From: Halorhabdus rudnickae
GTDB lineage: Archaea; Halobacteriota; Halobacteria; Halobacteriales; Haloarculaceae
Direction of reading: 5' to 3'
DNA: 64,000 bases
NCBI RefSeq assembly: GCF_900880625.1
Contig: NZ_CAAHFB010000005.1
Span: forward strand, 1 to 64,000
A program made the translations under genes and the position numbers. Shown piece by piece: positions 28,220-36,799 of the stretch. How positions within the stretch are numbered: the stretch's first letter is position 1; each line of letters begins with the position of its first letter. The notes under the pieces are model-generated. The model saw only the letters and a program-made list of their open reading frames with translations, was not told where the DNA came from and searched no databases.

Positions 28220-28531
28220 TGTTATCCGTCCCAGTTGTGCGCAGAATATTCCGTCTTCAGGCCCGTTACGAGCTGATAAACAAATCGCGTCTCAGTCGAA
28301 AGAGAGAACTGTTTCGCTTGAATGGCACATACCATGGCTGGTGGGTTCGTATACAAACACACCCACACAATTGCCTTTAATGTGTCTCAAAAACGAGGCC
28401 AACAGAGTCTCCCGCATATCGGGCGGGTCATCTCTGCAGTCGAATGAATAGTCCTGCAGGAGGGGACCACTGGCAGCTCTGTCGTACTATTCTGGGAGAG
28501 CTGGTCTGCGCCTTTGGACACGATCCGAGGG
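28220..28531. promoter_or_regulatory. 312-nt region upstream of pglZ
   Basis: No gene is seen. It probably carries the minus-strand promoter of pglZ-helicase; an AT-rich attaaagg-like segment on the minus strand (about 28375-28386) is a candidate TATA box. Downstream it follows the toxin stop, so pglZ can be transcribed independently of pglX. Confidence 0.35.
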
Positions 28532-29113
28532 TCAAAACAGCGTGCTATCGTCGTATTCGATAGTTGCAGCGTCCGGGAGTATGTCATCAAATACGTCTCT
28601 GTCGTCCGGATCGGCCTCACCAGTCATCAGTACGTATTCGTCTTTCCACTCCTGTTCGGCAACACAGATGCTGTCGTACTCTTTTGCAGCTTCGTGGACG
28701 GTGTGAATTACCTTTTCAACATCGAAGGGGCCGCCGTAATACGGGATTCGAATCTCGAACTCGTTCTCCTGATCTGCGGGACTCCGACGTGTCAGTGCTG
28801 AATCGTAGTTGTCCCAGTGGGTAATGAAATGAAAATACAGCTCCTCGATATCGCTTTGCTGTGACTCGTCGTTGATGCCGGGGGTTATCTCAAAGCAGAT
28901 TATGTCTTGGCGGTTCCCTGGGACGTGGGCTGTTTTGAGTCCTTTCAGGTTTTCAGACTTGTACGATCCTTCGCGAACTGGATTGCGCATGATCCGGATG
29001 ATCTGCTTCCGGTATGCGTCGAACGAGCCGCTCTGTTTGAGTTCTTCGACGGTCGCTTCGAAGTCTCTATCCCAGTTAATCTCCCACGGAGTGTCCGTTG
29101 GAATCTCGCACAT
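28532..29113 (-). CDS. RelE/ParE-like toxin paired with Panacea antitoxin
   Basis: A 193-aa protein from ATG 29113, 4 nt after the antitoxin gene. The N-terminal part reads like a RelE-type mRNA interferase: INWDRDFEATVEELK, then KSENLKGLKTAHVPGNRQDIICFEI, then ELYFHFITHWDNYD. A C-terminal ~75-residue acidic extension is unusual for RelE. The toxic activity is inferred from fold and pairing. Confidence 0.65.
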   Translation of the reverse strand: MCEIPTDTPWEINWDRDFEATVEELKQSGSFDAYRKQIIRIMRNPVREGSYKSENLKGLKTAHVPGNRQDIICFEITPGINDESQQSDIEELYFHFITHWDNYDSALTRRSPADQENEFEIRIPYYGGPFDVEKVIHTVHEAAKEYDSICVAEQEWKDEYVLMTGEADPDDRDVFDDILPDAATIEYDDSTLF

Positions 29114-29117
29114 CCGA

Positions 29118-29678
29118 TTACGAAAGGAGTCGTTCGGGATCCGGGTCCTCAACAGGGTCCCGATCGGGGTCTTCCAAACGGTGACGGAGTTCCGGCGACA
29201 TGATCACCTCGTCGATATACGTCGCAAAATCCATCTCCTCTGCGTATTCGAAGTTCTTCCAGAGCCAGGTGTCCTTCGCACGTTCGACTAACTCGTCGGT
29301 ACTCATTCGCTTCGTTTCCTCGTGGAAGCGTTCGATCAGGTACTTCTTTTTCGGAGATAGGTCTCCACCTTCGAGCGCAGTCGCGTACTGCCCGTTGTCC
29401 CGAATCGAGATTCGGCCCTCCTCAGACAACTCCTCGAGGGCGTCGGTCACCGTTCTGGAATAGGGGCCATAATCGTACGGCATGAACGTCGCATCCGTCA
29501 GCCGCTGTCCGGTTTTGACGGCAGTCTTGATTTCGCCGTAGAAGATCAGCTTCTGCACTCGCTTTTCATAGAGCGCGTCGTACTTGGAGAGGAACTCCAG
29601 GATTATCTCCTTCAGTTCCGCCCAATCATCCTCATCGAGATCGATAGAACGATCCGTAGAGGATTCTGGTGTGGACAT
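29118..29678 (-). CDS. Panacea-domain (DUF4065-like) antitoxin
   Basis: A 186-aa protein. Residues ~25-120 match the Panacea/SocA pattern: YEKRVQKLIFYGEIK, then GQRLTDATFMPYDYGPYSRTVTDALEEL. Panacea domains are known hyper-promiscuous antitoxin modules that neutralise varied toxins. It comes first in the pair, directly followed by the RelE-like gene, the normal antitoxin-toxin order. It sits between pglX and pglZ on the same strand. Confidence 0.72.
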   Translation of the reverse strand: MSTPESSTDRSIDLDEDDWAELKEIILEFLSKYDALYEKRVQKLIFYGEIKTAVKTGQRLTDATFMPYDYGPYSRTVTDALEELSEEGRISIRDNGQYATALEGGDLSPKKKYLIERFHEETKRMSTDELVERAKDTWLWKNFEYAEEMDFATYIDEVIMSPELRHRLEDPDRDPVEDPDPERLLS

Positions 29679-29761
29679 TACTCTCTATGCTAGTTCACAC
29701 TGGGATGGGCATAAGTTTGGTGTATAACAGATCTGAGGGCTAAATCGGATTTTTGGGCCGG

Positions 29762-32700
29762 CTACAGGACCTGATCATCGACAGTTTTCGGAACGATCTC
29801 GGCGTCGGCCAGCGGCGTGATATTGATCTCGACGCCGTGTTTGTGGTTGGGCTGGTAGCCCGCGGTCGTGATCTCCGACAGCGCTCGGTCACTCCATTCG
29901 GATGAGATATCGCTCGCCATCGAATCACAGACGCCCTTGATTTCATCTGCAAGATCCTGGTAGTCCTCGATCCCGCTCGCCAATTCGGATTTGAACGTCT
30001 GACGACGGGATGCACCCCCATCTCCGAGATTCGTCTGGTCCACCTCCTCGAAGTTGTCGAAGTAGTAGGTCATGAACAGGATGCCGTTGCTGGCGTAGTG
30101 ACTCGAGCCGACCAGATCCTCGTAGTACTCGAAGAGGTCGTACAGGTGGGCCTCGACTGGCTCGGAGCCATCATTCGCGTAGGCCTCGAAGGCGGTTTCG
30201 AGATCCTCAAGGGCGTCGATCCACTCCTCGCGGTTCTCCTCGACCGTCTCGTAGAACGAGGGGCTGAACAGATCCTCCATGTCCACGTCCTCGAGAGCAG
30301 CGAGTTGATCCAGTGTCTCGAGTCGCTCGGTCGTCTGTTCCCTGAAGTCGGCCACCAACTCGGCGGCCTCCGCGGCGCGGTCCTGATTCGCCGCGGGCCA
30401 CTCGCGGGGGTCGGGTTGGGCGAGGTCGGCCAGTCGATCTTCGAAGACGGCGATCTGCTCCAGCCCGCTTTCACAGCGGGCGTACTCTGCGGCGGCTTCG
30501 GACTGTTCGGAGGGCGACAGGGAGTCGTCGCTCCGGCGGCGGTTGGCCGCACTCCGGCGTTCCCGGAGCAGGGCCTTCCGCGGTTCCAGATACCGGTTCT
30601 GGAGGCGGTCGAAGACGTTCGCATCGAGTTGGTGGTAGTCCACCAGGCAAGCGAAGCCCTCCCCCTCAGGATCGGAGACGAGTCGCTCGGTGGTGAACCG
30701 CCAGAGGATCGGCGTCCGGTCGAACTTTGAGACGTGGTACTCGAAGAGATCGTCTTCGAGCCACTGTCGAAGATTCGGATACGCCTCTTCGTCTGCGGTC
30801 TGATTTCCAAGGACTTGATCGACTTCCGCGAGGCGGGCGTCGGCGTGCTCGCCCCAGATGCGTTCGAACTCGCTCTCGATGTGGGTGAGGAGGTTGGCTT
30901 GGTCTTCGACATTGGAGATTGGGACAACGCCGTCGTCGGACTTGTGGACGGTTTTAAGTGTGAGATGGAGGAGAAGATCTTTCACCATCTCCGGGAAGTC
31001 GTCCGGGGTACCGCTAACCGAATCCGGATCTGAAACTTCCCTATCTTCTGGCTTCTCGACGGTCCTTAGGAAGATCTCTTCTCTGACTTTCTCAAGGCTC
31101 GATGAACTTAGACCGAGTGCGTTACCGACAATATTCGTAATCTCCTCTGCGAGGGTTTGGATTCGATTCTGTCGATGGCGACGAATTTTCTCTGCTTCTT
31201 GAGCAACTTCTGTGAGAGTCTGGTCCGCATCGCCCGTGTTGAATAACTCCGAGGCTTCAAACGAAATTTCCTCGGTGTGTGGGTGTGTGTAGAAAAATCC
31301 GGAAATGGCACTCTCGGGGAGGAGTTCCGGGCCGACGTAGTAGGGACTTCCCATGTTGTGCACGTTCTGTTTGACGAAAAGGTCGTATTGTTCCCTTGTA
31401 TTGTCGCGGAGTTTGTCGTTACCTTCCAGATCGGGAAACCAGGGGAGCATACCGATGTAGCCAGACTCCCACTTCCTTTCTGGCGTTAAACAGAGCATCA
31501 ACCCGTGGAAAACATCGGAGTTCACTGCTCCGAGGAGGAGCCACGGGTCGATATCACCTGTGAATAGCATATTGCTCGCATGGCCAAACAGTCCTCCAGG
31601 GGGGTAATATCCGAATCGACGACCGGTTCGCTTTATGTACGCCCAGGTTAATCCCTCCTGAGTCTGGTATTCCATATTACGGAGGACAGAGTTCGGAGCT
31701 CGATCGACTTCGGCGCCACCATTAGTCCAGTTGATGACCTCGTCAACCTCAGGCAACGTCCAAACATCACCCCCCGCATTCGTGAATGGTTTGAAAGCGT
31801 CGTTTTTAGCCTCCCACTGTTTTCGAAGGAACCGATCATTGTCGGCTGTCGCAAGTCCCTGCTTCACGTCGCCGATTCCTTCTCCAGGGATGCCCGGAAC
31901 GTCCGGATCGATTTTCAGGTCTGTGTCGTGGAGGCTTCGGACCTCAGGCGGCAACGAGTAGCAGATTGGGGTTCCTGGGACCTGATCGAACTCGTTTAGC
32001 TCAACTTCGAAGTACCTGTTAACAGAATCCCCTATCTCTCCGAAGGCAGTATTCAGGTAAGTTGCCTCTTTCTCTTCTTTATTACGGTCATGAAGTCGGA
32101 TGAATGTTCCAGTCGTACTTCTCCGTTTTCCGGTTCGGACGACTGTACCAACGGTTCCGACCGTCGCATTATCCAAAACCCCGTATCCGAACTCAGAAAG
32201 GAAGTCGAATGAACCGCGCTCACCCACAAAGTCGGAGCGGAACGATTCGAACGTTTGATTGAACAGGAACGACCAAGGCACGAGCATACCGATCCGGCCG
32301 TCCGTAGAGACAAGACGATCACACGCCTCGAAGAAGTTGATGTAGTACTCTTGAGTGTAGTCGTAGTGGTCTTCTGAGTACTCACGCACCGGCTTTGGCA
32401 TCCTTCCCCGAGACCCGTACGGCGGATTCATCAACGCAACGTCATATTCCTGTGTCAACACCACCAGCAGGTGCAGGAAACTCCGGAGGTTCTGCTCGCC
32501 AAACGAGTCCGACGTCTGCTCTTCGACGGCCCGTTGCAGCGCTTTCAAAAAGGAGTGCAGCGACTGGTGAGCGCGATCGTGGTAGTCGGTGAGTTCGGAC
32601 TGGGTCTTACTCGCGTCGAAGGCCTCCTCGAGCGTTCCCTGCACGTCGAGCAGACTCCCCAGGGCCTCGGTCGTCTGGAACGTCTCGATGATGTCCTCTA

Positions 32701-33958
32701 AGGCGTCCCAGAGGTCGGTCCCCTCGCCGGTGATCTCGTTGAGCACTGCCTCGGCTTCCTCGATCTCTGCGACGCGGTTATCCGCGGTGACGATCCCGAC
32801 GTTCGGCATCTGGAACGCATCAGAACCCTCGGCTTCGGCACGCCCGCGGGCCTTCAGATAGAGATTGAACGCCGCGAGCTGTGCTGCCCGGAGGTCGATA
32901 TCGACGCCGTAGAGGTTGTGCTCGAGGATCTTCGCCGGGACTTCCTCACGGGGAACGTCGGGCCGTTCGGTCCACCAGATGCGCTCGAAGATGTCAAAGG
33001 CATACAGCAGGAAGTGCCCGCTGCCACAGGCCGGGTCGATGACCCGGAGCTCGGACGGATCGTCGAACTCCGGGGCCGCCTGGTCCTCGTCGTCTGGGAT
33101 GAGGTACGTGGCGATGCTGGGGACGTCCGGGGCGGCGTCGGGCGTCGTGGCTCGTTCCTTGCGCTCGTCGATAGAGAGCGCCTCGGGTTCCGGAACGGTG
33201 TCTTCCTTGCCCGTGGCTTCGAGATAGAGCTTCCCCAGGGAGTTGTCGGTGAGCATCCGGACGACCCAGTGGGGCGTATAGAACTGGTTCGCCGGGCCGA
33301 CGTCTCCCGGCTCGAGCGTGTTCTTGGCATCGAGGGCCTCGACGACAGGCCGGTTGTAGTATTCGTAGACCCACCCGAGCACGTCGTCCGCCCGCCAGAC
33401 TTCGTCGGGGATCTCATCGAGCATTCCAGCGAGGTCTTCGTAGGTATCGACGTCCGGATCGACGAGACTGTACGGCGTGTCGGTATCGAACAGGATCTCG
33501 ATGTCCTTTCCCAGTTCCTCGCACTTGTTCTGGTAAGCCGTCAGAATCGCCTCGTCCTCCAGCAGAAATTCCTCGTGGACGAGCGTCTCGGCGGCAGGTG
33601 TCAGGCCGTTCTCCTTGAAGACGGTGACCTCCTCGTCGATGAAGTCCCGGACTTCCATCGTCCGGAGGGCGGCGAGTCGATTGACGATCGTGTAGCCGAC
33701 GCCTGTGACGTACTCCGCGAACGCCTCGTCCCAGGTGTGGCCATCGACCGCTTCGAGTTGAATGGCCTCGACAAGTTCCTGGATGTCCTCGTCCAGTGCT
33801 TCAGGCTCGTCCGGTTTCTCGTCGAGACCTTTCTGCGTGAGCTGGAAATCGACGTTGTCCTCGACGCGCTCGCGCATCTCGGTGACGACGTCTTCGAGGT
33901 GTTCGCGCTCTTCCTTGTCCAATTGGGCCTTTCGCTGGGAGATAGAATCGCCTGACAT
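29762..33958 (-). CDS. pglX: BREX adenine-specific DNA methyltransferase PglX
   Basis: A 1,398-aa protein, a little longer than typical PglX (~1,200). The SAM-binding motif is VIDPACGSGHFLLYAFDIFERI-type (DPACGSGHF) and the catalytic motif ALMNPPYGSRG (NPPY), both in the first half with a large helical insertion between. The C-terminal half should recognise the BREX target site. It methylates host DNA so that BREX spares it. Separated from the brxA-brxC part of the locus by the TBP genes. Confidence 0.9.
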   Translation of the reverse strand: MSGDSISQRKAQLDKEEREHLEDVVTEMRERVEDNVDFQLTQKGLDEKPDEPEALDEDIQELVEAIQLEAVDGHTWDEAFAEYVTGVGYTIVNRLAALRTMEVRDFIDEEVTVFKENGLTPAAETLVHEEFLLEDEAILTAYQNKCEELGKDIEILFDTDTPYSLVDPDVDTYEDLAGMLDEIPDEVWRADDVLGWVYEYYNRPVVEALDAKNTLEPGDVGPANQFYTPHWVVRMLTDNSLGKLYLEATGKEDTVPEPEALSIDERKERATTPDAAPDVPSIATYLIPDDEDQAAPEFDDPSELRVIDPACGSGHFLLYAFDIFERIWWTERPDVPREEVPAKILEHNLYGVDIDLRAAQLAAFNLYLKARGRAEAEGSDAFQMPNVGIVTADNRVAEIEEAEAVLNEITGEGTDLWDALEDIIETFQTTEALGSLLDVQGTLEEAFDASKTQSELTDYHDRAHQSLHSFLKALQRAVEEQTSDSFGEQNLRSFLHLLVVLTQEYDVALMNPPYGSRGRMPKPVREYSEDHYDYTQEYYINFFEACDRLVSTDGRIGMLVPWSFLFNQTFESFRSDFVGERGSFDFLSEFGYGVLDNATVGTVGTVVRTGKRRSTTGTFIRLHDRNKEEKEATYLNTAFGEIGDSVNRYFEVELNEFDQVPGTPICYSLPPEVRSLHDTDLKIDPDVPGIPGEGIGDVKQGLATADNDRFLRKQWEAKNDAFKPFTNAGGDVWTLPEVDEVINWTNGGAEVDRAPNSVLRNMEYQTQEGLTWAYIKRTGRRFGYYPPGGLFGHASNMLFTGDIDPWLLLGAVNSDVFHGLMLCLTPERKWESGYIGMLPWFPDLEGNDKLRDNTREQYDLFVKQNVHNMGSPYYVGPELLPESAISGFFYTHPHTEEISFEASELFNTGDADQTLTEVAQEAEKIRRHRQNRIQTLAEEITNIVGNALGLSSSSLEKVREEIFLRTVEKPEDREVSDPDSVSGTPDDFPEMVKDLLLHLTLKTVHKSDDGVVPISNVEDQANLLTHIESEFERIWGEHADARLAEVDQVLGNQTADEEAYPNLRQWLEDDLFEYHVSKFDRTPILWRFTTERLVSDPEGEGFACLVDYHQLDANVFDRLQNRYLEPRKALLRERRSAANRRRSDDSLSPSEQSEAAAEYARCESGLEQIAVFEDRLADLAQPDPREWPAANQDRAAEAAELVADFREQTTERLETLDQLAALEDVDMEDLFSPSFYETVEENREEWIDALEDLETAFEAYANDGSEPVEAHLYDLFEYYEDLVGSSHYASNGILFMTYYFDNFEEVDQTNLGDGGASRRQTFKSELASGIEDYQDLADEIKGVCDSMASDISSEWSDRALSEITTAGYQPNHKHGVEINITPLADAEIVPKTVDDQVL

Positions 33959-34043
33959 AGGGTATCTGTGTAGTCTCTTCGAGTAACAGCAGGGTCTTCA
34001 ATGTTGGCTAATAAATGACGGTACACCTACTCGCTGGAGCTCG

Positions 34044-34628
34044 CTATATCTGAGATAGCTTCTCCTGGACTCCCAGAAACGCGGAACGAACCTCACGATA
34101 CGTAAGAACTGAGGTGATTACTACTTTCCCCGACGAGAATATCAGGACGACACCCTCTTCTGTACGGTATGTTGCGCCCGGGAATTGCTCTGGCTCGTAC
34201 TCTGTAGACTCCAGTCCCAGAGCAATGACTGCCGCATTTAGATCGACGGTTTGTCCAACATCTCCAGTGGCGACGACGTTCTCGATTCGAATATCTCTAT
34301 AATCGTCGTTAAGTCCTAAAGAATCTAACTCAGAAACGAATTCTTGAACACCTCTTTTAATCTCATGTTCGCTCTTTGCTCCAGCTATACTGACTCTTCC
34401 TCTGGGTGGAAGGAGAACTGTGAAACTACCGACGTTGGGTGATCTGTAGATAAGGCTTCGGTGGTGATCTGGTTCGTATTCACTATTTACTAGGTCCTCG
34501 GAAAGTCGTTCTAAATCATACTCTCCGTCAAGTTCGAAGGAGGCCGAGATATTGGATACTTCAAGAGAATATTCCTCTAACTCGGCTGGTGTTACCTCCT
34601 CATCCAACCGTGCGAGTTTAACGCCCAT
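34044..34628 (-). CDS. tbp: Divergent TATA-binding protein (TBP)
   Basis: A 194-aa protein with the two-repeat TBP saddle. The second repeat is near canonical (IRIENVVATGDVGQTVDLNAAVIALGL, EYEPEQFPGATYR, VVLIFSSGKVVIT), keeping both DNA-intercalating Phe positions. The first repeat is degenerate: EPDHHRSLIYR replaces the PEQFPG loop and FTVLLPPRGRVSIAG replaces the IFxSGK strand, so its Phe pair is missing. An extra ~35-residue N terminus is present. It may bind different promoter elements or act as a competitor. Confidence 0.82.
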   Translation of the reverse strand: MGVKLARLDEEVTPAELEEYSLEVSNISASFELDGEYDLERLSEDLVNSEYEPDHHRSLIYRSPNVGSFTVLLPPRGRVSIAGAKSEHEIKRGVQEFVSELDSLGLNDDYRDIRIENVVATGDVGQTVDLNAAVIALGLESTEYEPEQFPGATYRTEEGVVLIFSSGKVVITSVLTYREVRSAFLGVQEKLSQI

Positions 34629-34830
34629 TATCCTCGTAGTTCATACTAACCCGGGGATTCCACAAGGGTAAGAATTACTTTGAAGTTCACGAACCATGGC
34701 AAGTGCTCTTCATTAGTAGATGGTCGCAGGACTTTGAAAAGGTATTTTAACGACTCTGACCTCCTCTTCACCTAACTAAACGCAATCCGATCCACCAGAG
34801 TAATCTTTACTGGACCGGTGTATTCGAGCG
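34629..34830. promoter_or_regulatory. Divergent region between two TBP genes
   Basis: 202 nt between the minus-strand TBP and the plus-strand broken TBP. AT-rich stretches near 34665-34680 and 34738-34752 are candidate TATA boxes. No coding feature. Confidence 0.35.
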
Positions 34831-35380
34831 ATGGGTGAACTGGCGGTTGAAGTTGTGAACATTGCGGCAGTAGGCGATTTAGGGGTTGAAGTAGACATTG
34901 AGCAACTTGCCAGTAACTCAGAGTTGCCCGTTGCTCGTTACGATCCCGAGAACAACGCTGCGTTTTTTTTTTTGATTCGAAGAGGATGGCAAGCTCGTAA
35001 TTCTGTATACGTCTGGGAAATACATTCTCCGAGGTGGTGATGACTTCGACAAAATGCACCAGGTCAACGATCGGTACTTGTCCTATCTCACAGAGACGGG
35101 ACTGGACTTCAGCGACCCCTCGCTCGAGGTCAAGAACGTGGTCTCGGTTGGGAATCTACAGAAGGATATTGAACTCAATGCATTGATGATCGCATTAGGG
35201 TTAGAAGATACAGAATACGAACCTGAGCAATTCCCCGGTTTGATTTATCGACCTGACTCTACTCGTTGTGTCTTGTTGGTCTTCTCCAGCGGAAAAGTAG
35301 TCGTCACGGGCGGACGTACTGCTGAAGAAGACGAAGAAGCCTTTCTCCATCTCCAGGATCAGGTCGATAAACTCCTGTGA
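34831..35380 (+). pseudogene. Broken second TATA-binding protein gene at an 11-T run
   Basis: Begins MGELAVEVVNIAAVGDLGVEV, the start of a TBP, and loses frame at an 11-T run (34963-34973). In another frame the repeat continues (FEEDGKLVILYTSGK, then YILRGGDDFDK) and joins a full second repeat from about 35040: EVKNVVSVGNLQKDIELNALMIALGL, PEQFPGLIYR, VLLVFSSGKVVVTGG. Changing only the number of Ts does not restore an open frame (TGA or TAA follows), so at least one more change has occurred. The second repeat could still be made from ATG 35054. Confidence 0.8.
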
Positions 35381-35449
35381 TTCGAGACCGTCAGTGCCGA
35401 GTTTCCTTTCGGGAAAACAATCATAGAGCTTTCTGACGAATGCTGAGCC

Positions 35450-35731
35450 ATGCCTGAGGACGAGTCATCGGGATTGTCTGCCGACAGACGCGAATGGGAA
35501 GCGATGTATCCCAATCAGGGGTACGTCCTCGTTCGTTTTGACTACAACAGTCCACCGGGAGACGCTCTCGAAAAGCTGGCTACCCACGAGTCTCTCGATG
35601 AGATCGATGGCATTCCTTCAGACACGAACTGGAGGGGTACGTCGTCTACGCTAGTGAGGGGAACACGTACTCCAACGAAGACCTTTGAGCTCTCGCTTAG
35701 GCGCGCTCACTCCTCCAGTTCAGTCGTGTGA
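35450..35731 (+). CDS. Small acidic unknown protein, possibly frameshifted
   Basis: A 93-aa frame from ATG 35450. The first ~65 residues are protein-like (REWEAMYPNQGYVLVRFDYNSPP). The end turns Ser/Thr/Arg-rich, whereas another frame over about 35620-35689 gives a better-looking tail (ELEGYVVYASEGNTYSNEDL) with its own stop. A frameshift near 35600-35620 is likely. Function unknown. Confidence 0.35.
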   Translation: MPEDESSGLSADRREWEAMYPNQGYVLVRFDYNSPPGDALEKLATHESLDEIDGIPSDTNWRGTSSTLVRGTRTPTKTFELSLRRAHSSSSVV

Positions 35732-36702
35732 CGTGGGTTCTCTCGGAGCGTCGATAATGACACGTACCGGTGACCCTGTACGAACGCGACAGTTCGGTTC
35801 GAGTCGCTGGCTGTCTTATCGTTCTGGATTGCTCTATCCAGTTCGAGAACAGGTTCGAGAAACAGGACCTTCTGCGTGTCCCCATACCGCTCTGACTCGT
35901 TCTCACTCATTTTCTCCACTGACTCGAGCAACGACTGCTCCTGGTGGTTGGAGAGATCCGGATGGTCCTCAACCGTTTCCTCGTCCAGGGTGATGCTCTC
36001 GATGCTTCCGGTTACCCGCGGGACTTCGGCCTTGATCTCGCCGTCCTTGTAGAACGCAAGGTGGGACACCGGTTTGAACGAGCGGTTGGGCTGACAGAAG
36101 TAGTGGTCGTAGGTGTGGTATTCGTCCCACGCCCGTCGTGCACCTACGACGAGGACACGGTCTTCCTTCCCACTCACGAGCTGCTCGTCGTAGATGAACC
36201 GCATCAGTTCCCGCAACAGGAATGCCTCGCGCTCGGTCGGAACATACATACTCGCCTCAGCACTCCCCACGTCGCGTTCGAGCACCGATTCGAGGGTACC
36301 GACCAGCGTATCGAAACTCGCCCATACGAGGCGATCATCGTCGATCGCCTGGACTTCGCTGGGGACACGCTCGTCGGGTGTGAGCACAATCAAGCGCTGG
36401 AGGTCTGACGGATTTTGATCCAAGGCCTCAAGATGGTCTTCGAGCTGGCTTTGTCGGACGGCGTTTCGGCTCGTCTTGGTTTCGAACCAGAGGGCTGTCG
36501 ACCCCCGAATAGCCGCGTCCGGGACGGATTCCACGCCTGTCACCTGGTTGTCAAATGCCACGAGTGAGAGGTCAGATTCGTCGACGAGTGCCTCAAGGAT
36601 GTCTTCGCCCAGACGGCTGTTGACGTGTTCGAGCACCGCGAGTAAGGTCGACGTCACGCGGTTCTCCCCCTGCGTATACGTCGAGAAGAGCGGGTTCGTC
36701 AT
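35707..36702 (-). CDS. PD-(D/E)XK nuclease-like protein in the BREX locus
   Basis: A 331-aa protein. The N terminus has a PD-(D/E)XK core: GENRVTSTLLAVL (E14), then VPDAAIRG (D62), then ALWFETKTSRNA (E74, K76), then Q84. All catalytic positions of the fold look present. The C-terminal half (about 150-331) has no recognised domain. It lies between the membrane coiled-coil gene and the TBP genes on the BREX strand and is probably an accessory nuclease of this BREX variant. Confidence 0.65.
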   Translation of the reverse strand: MTNPLFSTYTQGENRVTSTLLAVLEHVNSRLGEDILEALVDESDLSLVAFDNQVTGVESVPDAAIRGSTALWFETKTSRNAVRQSQLEDHLEALDQNPSDLQRLIVLTPDERVPSEVQAIDDDRLVWASFDTLVGTLESVLERDVGSAEASMYVPTEREAFLLRELMRFIYDEQLVSGKEDRVLVVGARRAWDEYHTYDHYFCQPNRSFKPVSHLAFYKDGEIKAEVPRVTGSIESITLDEETVEDHPDLSNHQEQSLLESVEKMSENESERYGDTQKVLFLEPVLELDRAIQNDKTASDSNRTVAFVQGHRYVSLSTLRENPRHTTELEE

Positions 36703-36799
36703 GCTGGCTGACTATTCGTACGCATTACAAAGTCCTTTCCTCGACCAATCGAATGTATCACCAATAGAATTGTAATGTCCCGTGTGCGACAGAGGCTAA

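Noticed and set aside
34963-34973. Phase-variable switch of the second TBP by T-run slippage
   Set aside because: Runs of 10 or 12 T each lead to a stop codon soon after, so simple slippage would not restore a full TBP.
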